Below are positions 26,801 through 34,408 of a stretch of 64,000 nucleotides of DNA, in pieces (position 1 is the first letter of the stretch; each line of letters begins with the position of its first letter). The position numbers and the translations under genes are program-made. The stretch comes from Struthidea cinerea (lineage: Eukaryota; Chordata; Aves; Passeriformes; Corcoracidae). The stretch spans positions 1 to 64,000 of the forward strand of contig VZTI01001771.1 in assembly GCA_013397865.1 (NCBI GenBank), read 5' to 3'. Below the pieces are notes generated by a model. It saw only the letters and a list, made by a program, of their open reading frames with translations, had not been told where the DNA came from and searched no databases.

Positions 26801-29800
26801 TTCAAGGCAAAGAGCGCTACAGGCACTTTCAAAGTCTCATTCCCCAGCCAAAAGGAGGGTCTAGAAGAGATTTTTTTAAATTGGCAATTACTGGCAAAGA
26901 CAGTGGTTAGCACAATTTAGATGCACAGTGCTCATTACTTTAGTTCAGTTCAACTCTACGGACAAGAGGCTCATCACTTACAGAGAAGAGAGGTTGTACA
27001 CAAGTACCGCTCACAAGCAACCATCAAACACTGCTCACACAAGTACCAAAGGAAAAAGATGGCAACAGCAGACAAGGCTGGCTGCAGCTACAACCCACAG
27101 CACATGACTCATTACATCCCTATAGGCAACACAACACAAAGTGACTACAGCCCGTGTCAGCCGAGGAGAGGCAAAGCAGGAGGGAAGAAAATTAGTTCCG
27201 AGTTGCTGAAAACAGAAGTGGAAGTTTACACTGAGTCTAGCAAACTTCAGCAAGTCCTTCTGGGAACCTTTCAGTAGCTGAAACAGGGAGTGGAGAGAAA
27301 AGATGATGGATAGCAGACACAGGACAACAGCACCTCCCATACTCACACAAGATCTGCAAACCTCTTTTCTATGTATGTGTGTTTATTCTTGCATGCACAC
27401 AAGCAGCTTCAGCGGGTGACTGAAGGCAAACACATGGCCACAGGAGCATGTATTGGGTACCACCGCTTGTCCCTAAGGCAGCTCAAATGTGCTGAGACAG
27501 CTCAGAAAGTTTCTGAAAGATTGTACGCAACAGAGCTGCAACTGTGAGAATACAGCTCAAAAGCAGAGAGCTTGCCGTTATTAAGTAATTTTAGATGTTG
27601 AAAGGACTTCAAGAATATGTGGCTGATTCATTCACATTTGTTTCAGGTCCATAAGTGCACTTTCTGGAGCTTTACCAGTAGAAACACTATAGCTTTTGTA
27701 GGATATGGAGCAGAGGGAGGAGTTTAACCAGATGATATGAGAAGAATCTAAAAGCAGTTTGTTTTGGGGATGGGTTTTTATGCTTAATATAGCAAAGCTG
27801 TGCTTTGGAGCTTCAGTATTAGAGATAATCAATAAAATTTATCCATAAAATCCTATGATTTAAGTCCAATTTGTCCCTCAACCTCAGCTTCTCCAAGACT
27901 GACTGGATGGTCACTTTCTATCACCTATGCTTTACAGGAGATGCCAGAAGGGTGCAGTTAACTTGTTAACATGTTAAGATGACAAGAAATGAACCAACCA
28001 CCAAAGGACTTAACCTTAGAGGAGCAAAGCTCCACATCTTAATTATTATATAGCTTTCATAGGCAATCTGAAAGGTAACCTTTGATTTATAGCTGCATAA
28101 CCTCCTAAAAGACTTTATCAACCTCAGAAATGTAAACCCTGTAATTTCCTACTGCAGACACAGCGCAAAAGAGCTAATAAAATATTTTATTTTACTTGCT
28201 TATAACTACTTGATATAACTGCATAAGTAATTTTAGAAGGCAAAAGACTGCTCTTGCTAATCCAATTTTCGAACTATCTGCTTAGAAGTTCAGCCGATGG
28301 TGCACAAAACCCAAATGTGTTTACTTTTATTCCTTCCCACACACACCTGACAATCCAGCACCAAAGCAGGTGATCATCACAAGGGCTGCAGACTACCTAT
28401 TGCAGCATGTAGGCATAGCCCAGAAGGACAGACAGCACAAGCTTTTGTTTTGGGGTACCCATGCCTGTAGGAAGAAGGAAGCAAGCTCATAAAATCCTAC
28501 CAAAGCTACCAAAAGTTTTGAGTCAGATAGTGACCCTTAAACTAAAAATAGGCAAGGCTTTCCAGGTACAAAGCTGTGGCTCAGTAATTCAGCAATGCAC
28601 AAGAGGCTGAAAATGCTGTTCTCCAAGCGTGATCATTTCTTGGAGTAAGTACATGCAAGGGCGTGGAAATCATAAGCTCACCTTAAGGGACATTTATAAA
28701 AGGGAGGAGAGAATGTCATCAGATACCCTTATACCATATGTTGCTCTCAGATTTTTGTATCTGTTGATAAAATAAAAAAAACAAACAGGCAGAGGTTGTA
28801 GCACAGCCTGTCTCATGTTTTGCTTCTAAGCAAGGAAAAAAGTCACCTTCATTGCAAGTTTACTTGCTTCACAAATTTGGGGATCTTCTTCTGTGATTTA
28901 AAAAAAAAAAAAAAAGGAAAAAAAGAGAGAACTCTGACCTCTCTCCTCCAGGCCTATTCCTACCCCCTGGAGCTCATAGGAAGCAGCTACAAATGCACAT
29001 TTTTATCTCCCTTAAATCTACTATTAACGCTTTTATTACACTAAAACCTTTGACAATCCACATGAGACTCAAGGAGAAATAATTATGTCAGGCAGCAATT
29101 CCTACCAGTAGTTTTACTAAGCCACTTTAAGTGTGCCTTTTACTGGAATCTTAATGCTAAAGCTAAAATGCACTCTAGTGCAAAATGAAAGTTCTTCTGC
29201 ACGTTTTCTCTAAGAGAAGGCATATTCTTCCTTGTACAAAACAGATTCCACCTTCCTTGTCTGAATATGATGCCACGATATTAATCCACAGCAGAACATG
29301 GCCTCTGCAGTTGTTTCAGACTGGCACAGTTCCTTTAGGGGAATGGCCTTGGTCCCAGTTTTAAAGTTGCTGCAGAAATCACAACAACAGAGCATGCCGG
29401 ACCCTCCAGAAAGGGCTGCAGGGCCCGAGGGCTGGGCTGAGTGTTGCTGCAACTCCTGCTCTTTTCTCAGGCTCTCTGCTGAGCACCCATGTTAATTCAC
29501 ACCTCAGACAGCAGGAGCTTGCCAGGCAATACACCTACTTTCACAACTGGAATTCTGCAGAGAAAACCAGCTAGGTTTTAGAGGGAACATTCAACTTAGA
29601 GGAGTTTGCTTCCTCCACAGCTCTTGTTCTCGTTTTTCCTCCTGCAAGCACCCAGATGGCACCCCCATGGATGGACTGACAACATGGCAGAACACCCACA
29701 GGTGCTGCTTTGCCTGCAGAGATCCAGTCACTCGGCACACATGAACCATGCATGAGCTTTTCACAGCTAAGAGAGAGAGCTCTTTTCAGAGACAACACTG

Positions 29801-32304
29801 AATTTAAGTCTTACAAAAAGGTTTATGGCTGTACACCTGGCTTTCCACGGCAAAATAAAAATTGGGAAAGAGAACTCTCATAATACTCGAGATCACAAGA
29901 AAAAAAAACGTCACACATAGGACTGGCTGTTCAACAACTTGTAATAAACTGAATGGGTGCATGTATGTAACTGCCTCACACATGCATAAACCCTACAAAT
30001 ACACATGCAATTACAGTGCAAGCAGTGTAAAACTATGTTATTTGCCTTGGAACAAAACTGCCACAAAATTCTCTGTAGAGAAGAAACAACAAGCTTTTCA
30101 TTTTGGTCCATGATCTCTAATCACTCAGTTACATCCCACAAGACACACAAATCACAGAATGGGTTAGGTTGGAACAGACCTCAAAGATCATCTCGTTCCA
30201 AGTCCCTGTCATGGGCAAGGACACCTCCCACTAGACCAGGTTGCCCAAGGCCTTGCACAGCCTGGCTTTGAACAGTGCCAGGGCTGGGGCATCCACAACC
30301 TCCCTGGGCAACCTGTTTCAGCATCTCACCACTCTTACAGTTAAGAATATCTTCCTATTATCTGGCCTAAATTTCCCCTCTTTCAGTTTCTACCCATTAC
30401 TCCTTGCCCTATCACTACAGTTCCTGATGAACAGTCCCTCTCCAGCTTCCCTGTAGCCCCTTCAGATACTGGAAGGTGCTGTGAGTATTCACACAACCTT
30501 CCCTTCTCCAGGCTAAACAGCCCCAATTTTCTCAGCTTGTCTTCTTAGGAGAGGCACTTCAGTCCTCTGATCAACTTTGTGGCCTCCTCTGGACTTGCTT
30601 CAGCAGAATTATCAGAATTGAATTAATACAACACATTGGCCAGTCTTATAAGGTCAGTTTCTTCTGTTAGCACAAGAACTCTCCACCTCCAGCCCCAAAC
30701 TCAACCCAAAACTCTCATGTAAAGCTACACATTTGTTAAAGAAGTCTATTTGGTACAAGCACTGCTTTGTAGTGCATGTCTCTTTGAAGTTATGCAAGCT
30801 TCTGCAAATAAACCTTAGCCGGTGTCAAAGGGGATACTTGCAAGAACAAAACAGGACAAGAGAAGCTCATCTTCATTTTTTTCTCCAGGCTGGTACCAGC
30901 ATTCAACACTGCTCAGTCTGGTAAGGGCCTCCCACAGTAGCTGACAGTTTCCTGCTGGTTGTCACATACAATTTTTATGATCACTTAGGCCCAAGCTCAC
31001 AGACGAGCTCTTTTATTTTATTATACTGCAAGTGAAATATAGCTAGGAACATTAAATTTCATCTGTTTCTTTAATGGATATTTTTCTTTTGCCTGGAGCT
31101 GCTGATTTTCAATACTTATTTCAGAAGTTTTGTATTTTCAGAGAGCTTACATTTTGGCACTATATGATACATCTAACATTCTGGATTTGTTGTAAAGCAA
31201 CCACCAGAACAGACTGGTAACCAAACATCCTACTTTATTTCTGGTTTTCCTACAATTTTTCAGTTAACCTTTTGTACTTCTGAGTTTTTTGAGCAGAAAA
31301 TTCATGGATCTGCCATTTCTGTTCTACTGAGATCCCAGAGAGGATCCAGATTTCAATGACGATGAGAAACCACTGAAACTACTTTTCAGTAAATTATCAC
31401 TTGTTTATTAACTGGGACTTGTTTGTTTTGAGCAACAGATTCATCAGCATCAGCCTGAAGCCTAAACAATTTCCAATGCTGTTCCACATCCCATATGTGA
31501 AGCGCAAGAGGCCCATGCTAACAGCAGCACAAGGAAACAGGCGATAAAACCAAACAGTAAAAGCAACTACGGCTGTTCAAGGTATAAAGTGGGTATGTTC
31601 TTCACGGCCAACTCAGTGCCCCTTCTAAAGTTGACAGCTTGAAGTCCCGGCGCCGCTCCACGTCCGTCCTACCACCGTGGCGCAGGGCGGCCCCAGGGCG
31701 CCGGGCAGGTGCTCCCGGGGCAGGGAACGCCCGGACAGCGCTGGGGGACACCAGGGCCGGACGGCACCCACAGGGCAGCGGCCTCCCCCAGGGACCCGAG
31801 TCACAGCCAAGCCCAGCCTGACCCGTGCTTGGTAGCTATGGAAACGTCCCGCTTCGTTTTGATACAGTTGTAATGGCACCTTCTTACAGCACTGGGAGAA
31901 ATGGCTGAATTTTGCTATAAAATGTAGGAGAACCCTTGTGCTATGTAATCCAAGCCACGTTTAAGCATAATTTCCAAACCTAAGACAACTTAAAGGATAA
32001 CCCACAGCTGGGGACGAGGCACTGCGATCCGACCCGCCCGCGGGACCCTTCACAGCTCTCTCACCGCCCCGCGCAAAATGCGAAATCTTTTCGGGGAACC
32101 CCAGCTCCAGCACACGCAGCCCGGCGCCAGCCTTATGCCCTGCCTGCCCGGCCCCCGCCGCCGGCCTGGGAAACCCCCGGCCCAGAGGGTCCCCCGCCGG
32201 CCACGCCGGACAGGGCCGTGCCCCTCGCAGGGAGCGGGGTGCCGAGGGTCCCGGGGGTCCCGGCTGCCGGGTCCGGCGCGCACTCACCCCGCCGCCGCAG
32301 CCAT
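5805..32304 (-). CDS. PEPD: PEPD (prolidase, Xaa-Pro dipeptidase), 5' part: six spliced coding exons
   Basis: Prolidase is a cytosolic, Mn-dependent homodimeric peptidase that splits dipeptides with C-terminal proline or hydroxyproline, the last step of collagen breakdown. On the minus strand six exons, each bounded by AG and GT, join to one open frame of about 167 codons (503 nt). The product begins MAAAAGPSFWLGNETLK and contains LQGGEETQRYCTDTG, AVDVDTGRSMLFVPQLP, KYAVDE and RGVNTDSG, all close to mammalian PEPD as I remember it and in the same order. Exon lengths are 17, 184, 128, 64, 48 and 62 nt, and phases are compatible at every junction. Only the N-terminal creatinase/prolidase-type domain is present. 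The pita-bread catalytic domain with the metal ligands (two Asp, one His, two Glu) must lie left of position 1. I see no frameshift or stop, so it looks like a functional gene cut by the window edge. Confidence 0.97.
5867..7514 (-). other. PEPD: PEPD intron 5 (about 1.6 kb)
   Basis: AT-rich intron. The somewhat more GC-balanced part at 6290-6520 carries open frames on both strands, but nothing matches a known PEPD exon or another family. Confidence 0.88.
7515..7562 (-). CDS. PEPD: PEPD coding exon 5 (48 nt)
   Basis: A short exon of exactly 16 codons, acceptor ...TTTTTAG and donor GTAAGTC, phase 0 on both sides. It encodes ISSVLALKKPAVLLTL; human has IASVLTSQKPSVLLTL. It is too short to appear as an open reading frame of notable size and was found by its expected position between exons 4 and 6. 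Skipping it would keep the frame. Confidence 0.93.
7563..9577 (-). other. PEPD: PEPD intron 4 (about 2.0 kb)
   Basis: AT-rich intron with no recognisable repeat element. A short direct repeat, GTGATTTTTAAAA, occurs twice near 8630-8655. Confidence 0.88.
9578..9641 (-). CDS. PEPD: PEPD coding exon 4
   Basis: 64 nt, acceptor ...TTCCAAAG and donor GTGAGTT. It encodes (K)IHPPEFFKNKYAVDEAHYVTE; human reads [21 protein letters not shown]. It ends in phase 0 at codon 131. The KYAVDE core and the splice phases make the assignment firm although the exon is short. Confidence 0.94.
10456..10530 (+). repeat. A-rich low-complexity tract
   Basis: Almost pure A with isolated G, giving a polypyrimidine tract on the sense strand of PEPD intron 3. 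It lies some 800 bases upstream of exon 4 in transcript order terms of the same intron, too far to be its acceptor tract. Confidence 0.9.
12380..12930 (+). mobile_element. CR1 LINE, 3' end, plus strand
   Basis: 5'-truncated CR1. It includes GTGAGACCCCACCTGCAG, the phrase TTGTTCAGCCTGGAGAGGAG, AAGAAATTCCTCCCTGTGAG, CCAAGTTGGATGGGGCTTGG and GATGATCTTTAAGGTCCC, and ends GTGATTCTGTGA, the short 3' repeat that CR1 uses instead of poly-A. It lies antisense to PEPD in intron 3. Open frames on both strands within it are pieces of the element's 3' ORF2 end and UTR, not genes. Confidence 0.95.
15856..15945 (+). repeat. A/C-rich simple repeat with (CAAA)n core
   Basis: AAAACCCC-type runs on both sides of about seven ACAA units, then CCAACCAACCAAC. 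It is in PEPD intron 3, pyrimidine-rich in the sense direction of the gene. Confidence 0.95.
18285..18428 (+). mobile_element. Probable MIR-type SINE relic
   Basis: Contains ATTCCCATTTTACAA, then AAGCTAAACCACAAAGAAAT, TAAATGAACTTGACACAACC and finally CCCTATCCACTACATC. These follow, in order, the well-known MIR 3' half (CCCATTTTACAGATGAGGAAACTGAGGC, AGGTTAAGTGACTTGCCCAA, CTTTCCACTA). It is diverged, as expected of an element inserted before the bird-mammal split. The borders are approximate and subfamily is not assigned. Confidence 0.6.
19678..20416 (+). mobile_element. CR1 LINE, 3' end, plus strand
   Basis: A longer CR1 copy starting at CTCATGAGGTTTAACAAGAC, then GAGAAGGACTTGGGGATGCT, GGTGAGACCCCACCTGCAG, TGTTCAGCCTGGAAAAGAG, and the same 3' block as the copy at 12380, ending ATTCTGTGATTCTATGA. 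Its last 200 bases are almost the same as those of the other intron-3 copy, which suggests the same CR1 subfamily. Internal deletions and frameshifts make it non-coding. Confidence 0.95.
25347..25474 (-). CDS. PEPD: PEPD coding exon 3
   Basis: 128 nt, acceptor ...AACCTAG and donor GTAAGA. It encodes ESYFHWTFGVTEAGCFG, then AVDVDTGRSMLFVPQLP and ESYAVWMGK. Human has ESFFHWAFGVTEPGCYG at the same place. It ends two bases into a lysine codon that exon 4 completes. The intron before it is only about 1.2 kb and the one after it about 15.7 kb. Confidence 0.96.
25475..26676 (-). other. PEPD: PEPD intron 2 (about 1.2 kb)
   Basis: Single-copy-looking AT-rich sequence between exons 2 and 3. A short tandem of AAATAATTTA units lies close to the donor side (about 26598-26620). 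I see no repeat element or RNA gene. Confidence 0.9.
26677..26860 (-). CDS. PEPD: PEPD coding exon 2
   Basis: 184 nt, acceptor ...CTTCTAG and donor GTAAGAG. It encodes PSFWLGNETLK, the ALFALNRRRLCERLR helix and LQGGEETQRYCTDTG, ending at FRQ in phase 0 (codon 67). This is the most conserved and most diagnostic stretch for PEPD in the window. The residues belong to the N-terminal domain, which shapes the dimer and covers the active site of the partner subunit. Confidence 0.97.
30150..30606 (-). mobile_element. CR1 LINE, 3' end, minus strand
   Basis: Plus-strand reading starts AATCACAGAATGGGTTAGG, the reverse complement of the CR1 3' terminus, then CAAAGATCATCTCGTTCCAA, TTGCCCAAGGCCTTGCACAG and TCCAGGCTAAACAGCCCCAA. 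It is 5'-truncated at about 30606. It lies in PEPD intron 1 in sense with the gene. Its sequence differs clearly from the two plus-strand copies, so it belongs to another or older CR1 subfamily. Confidence 0.95.
31640..31860. promoter_or_regulatory. CpG-rich patch in PEPD intron 1
   Basis: About 200 bases of GC- and CpG-rich DNA separated from the main island by about 160 bases of AT-rich sequence. It contains an imperfect RFX X-box-like site (GTAGCTATGGAAAC, 31832-31845). It may be an intronic enhancer or a detached shore of the promoter island. No coding potential is evident. Confidence 0.45.
32288..32304 (-). CDS. PEPD: PEPD coding exon 1 (start codon, MAAAAG)
   Basis: Seventeen coding bases: ATG at 32304-32302, then four alanine codons and GG, followed by a consensus donor GTGAGTG. 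The last two bases join the A of exon 2 to make a glycine codon, giving MAAAAGPSFW against human MAAATGPSFW. The ATG context is strong, with A at -3 and G at +4. The exon sits in a CpG island, as expected for a housekeeping gene. The 5' untranslated part continues towards the N gap and its start cannot be fixed. Confidence 0.93.
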
Positions 32305-32385
32305 GTTCCCTCACCGGCCCTGCGCGGTCACGAGGCGGCGGCGCCTCGGCGCGGGGTGGGAGGGGCCCCGCCGCGCTGCCCTCAC
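32305..32385 (-). promoter_or_regulatory. PEPD: PEPD 5'UTR / CpG-island promoter, left of the gap
   Basis: The stretch directly upstream of the PEPD start codon is very GC- and CpG-rich, with GC-box-like runs (GGGTGGGAGGGGCC on the plus strand) and no TATA box, typical of a housekeeping promoter. A CGTGAC half-CRE lies about 30 bases before the ATG. The CpG-rich zone runs from about 32020 to 33260, including the gap. The transcription start cannot be placed because the gap begins only 82 bases from the ATG. Confidence 0.75.
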
Positions 32386-33116
32386 NNNNNNNNNNNNNNN
32401 NNNNNNNNNNNNNNNNNNNNNNNNNNNNNNNNNNNNNNNNNNNNNNNNNNNNNNNNNNNNNNNNNNNNNNNNNNNNNNNNNNNNNNNNNNNNNNNNNNNN
32501 NNNNNNNNNNNNNNNNNNNNNNNNNNNNNNNNNNNNNNNNNNNNNNNNNNNNNNNNNNNNNNNNNNNNNNNNNNNNNNNNNNNNNNNNNNNNNNNNNNNN
32601 NNNNNNNNNNNNNNNNNNNNNNNNNNNNNNNNNNNNNNNNNNNNNNNNNNNNNNNNNNNNNNNNNNNNNNNNNNNNNNNNNNNNNNNNNNNNNNNNNNNN
32701 NNNNNNNNNNNNNNNNNNNNNNNNNNNNNNNNNNNNNNNNNNNNNNNNNNNNNNNNNNNNNNNNNNNNNNNNNNNNNNNNNNNNNNNNNNNNNNNNNNNN
32801 NNNNNNNNNNNNNNNNNNNNNNNNNNNNNNNNNNNNNNNNNNNNNNNNNNNNNNNNNNNNNNNNNNNNNNNNNNNNNNNNNNNNNNNNNNNNNNNNNNNN
32901 NNNNNNNNNNNNNNNNNNNNNNNNNNNNNNNNNNNNNNNNNNNNNNNNNNNNNNNNNNNNNNNNNNNNNNNNNNNNNNNNNNNNNNNNNNNNNNNNNNNN
33001 NNNNNNNNNNNNNNNNNNNNNNNNNNNNNNNNNNNNNNNNNNNNNNNNNNNNNNNNNNNNNNNNNNNNNNNNNNNNNNNNNNNNNNNNNNNNNNNNNNNN
33101 NNNNNNNNNNNNNNNN
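32386..33116. other. Assembly gap (731 N) in the CpG island
   Basis: An unbroken run of N. Both flanks are GC-rich, and the bases CCCCGCCGCGCTGCCCTCAC stand both at the left edge (32366-32385) and just inside the right edge (33123-33142). Frames drawn across the gap are meaningless. Confidence 0.99.
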
Positions 33117-33260
33117 GCCCGACCCCGCCGCGCTGCCCTCACACCTGCCCCGCGCCGCCTGGTACCGCCGCACGCCTCGCTGGCGCCGCACCGGGACACC
33201 CTGACCGGGGGTGTCGGCCTGTGGGACCCTTTGTGGCTGCCCCCGCCCTCTCCGTGTGTG
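33117..33260. promoter_or_regulatory. Right part of the CpG island upstream of PEPD
   Basis: GC- and CpG-rich sequence that falls abruptly to AT-rich DNA after about 33260. It is probably the distal side of the PEPD promoter and might also start a divergent transcript, but no exon or splice donor is convincing here. Confidence 0.5.
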
Positions 33261-33551
33261 CTGGCTTCTGAGAAACAACTCCAGCCTTCGAAGCCGATAT
33301 AACATAATGTAAATACAACCTTTCACAGGGATTGCTGCCCTACCACTGACCTCTCCTAAATAAATGGTTGCTCAAAAATCCTCTTAATGTGCAGTTCTGC
33401 TGTAATCCCTGGAAGAGATGTTTACAACCTGCATTTTGAAGTGGATAAGGTGTTTAACAGTAGCCTTGGGGCATGGTGTGCTGGAGCCATCGCCAGCCCT
33501 TGGGCTCGCCCCACTGCTGGTTTTTTCCTACTCACACGGATTTCATCAGAA

Positions 33552-33606
33552 CTCGAAATTACTCGTTCTTGCCTCAAAATTACTTGTTCTTGGTTCAAAA
33601 TTACAA
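33552..33606 (+). repeat. 21-bp tandem repeat, 2.6 copies
   Basis: Units CTCGAAATTACTCGTTCTTGC, CTCAAAATTACTTGTTCTTGG and a partial TTCAAAATTACAAG. It lies just outside the CpG island. Confidence 0.9.
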
Positions 33607-33805
33607 GATACCTGAAGAAACTATCATAGTCCAGGGTTCACATGTCAAGTAACTCAATGCAGTCGCAAAAGCAAATACCCAGGAGCATGAAACAGCAGAT
33701 AAGGAATGAGAGATCGGAGGAGCTCTGCTCGGTGACCTGAATGCAGGGTCCGCTGCTGTGTGCAGCAATAAAACAGCGATAAGTGCAGCTCTGGGCTGGC
33801 AGGCA

Positions 33806-33829
33806 ACCCTCCCTCCCTCCCTCCCTGGA
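33806..33829 (+). repeat. (CCCT)n microsatellite
   Basis: About five CCCT units in the stretch ACCCTCCCTCCCTCCCTCCC. Confidence 0.9.
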
Positions 33830-34000
33830 AAGGAAGTGTGAGTCCTTGCTCTGGGGCCGCTCAGTAATGCCACTGCTCTGTTGGTCTGGCACTGATCTCA
33901 AAAGAAAATACTGTGATAGCTGAAATATTTGGCTACTGCACGTGGAGGGTCTGCTTCCACCACAAACGCTCGGGAAAGAGAGTGAGAGGAATGCAGAACT

Positions 34001-34408
34001 TGTCTTTACAAACAAGCTGTGGGCCTGCTGGTAGACAAGGCTAAGCACTAAGAGATAAGGAAGACAATGGGAAGAATTCCATTGATTGATGAATTAAAGA
34101 GATATGTATCTTCAAACACACCAAAGGTCTGCTGACAAGGGGGGGGTTATACATTAAAAGGGAATATTTAGATATTAGGCATTCCGGGAAGTCTGTACCT
34201 CTCGAGTACCTCAGCCAATGGGGAAAGAGAGAGGGAAATGCGGTTGGGAAACTAGGGAAAATAGGACTAAAGGAGGCTGCGACCTCCAAAAATTCGAGAG
34301 ACCCCAGGGGAAATGCCCCATGGCCTCTCCCTTTATTCAAATAAAGGGACTCCTCTGTCTCCTTTTTGGACATAAACCTCTGGTGTTTGTGGATTAATTT
34401 TCCTGACA
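34001..34408 (+). mobile_element. Solo LTR of an endogenous retrovirus, plus strand
   Basis: About 408 bases with ends TGTC...GACA. Near the 3' end are the poly-A signal in TTCAAATAAAGGGACTCC, followed by TCTGTCTCCTTTTTGGACAT and CTGGTGTTTGTGGATTA, a normal R-U5 layout. There is no internal retroviral sequence on either side, so this is a solo LTR left by recombination. It differs from the LTR at 1263-1738. A 12-base direct repeat, AGAGGAATGCAG, stands at 33985-33996 and at 34409-34420. Confidence 0.7.

Larger units (their letters stand above)
26861..32287 (-). other. PEPD: PEPD intron 1 (about 5.4 kb)
   Basis: Runs from donor GTGAGTG at 32287 to acceptor CTTCTAG ending at 26861. It contains a minus-strand CR1 (30150-30606), the CpG-rich patch at 31640-31860 and an A-rich run near 28900. 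The rest is unremarkable AT-rich DNA with no supported exon on either strand. Confidence 0.9.
33261..34000. other. Non-coding flank between CpG island and solo LTR
   Basis: Apart from the two tandem repeats annotated at 33552 and 33806, nothing is recognisable. Open frames are short and lack splice or start context. Confidence 0.6.

Noticed and set aside
30241..30456. Plus-strand open frame of 71 codons
   Set aside because: It is the antisense reading of the minus-strand CR1.
31961..33326. Long frames of 314-412 codons across the promoter
   Set aside because: They run through the N gap and have no meaning.
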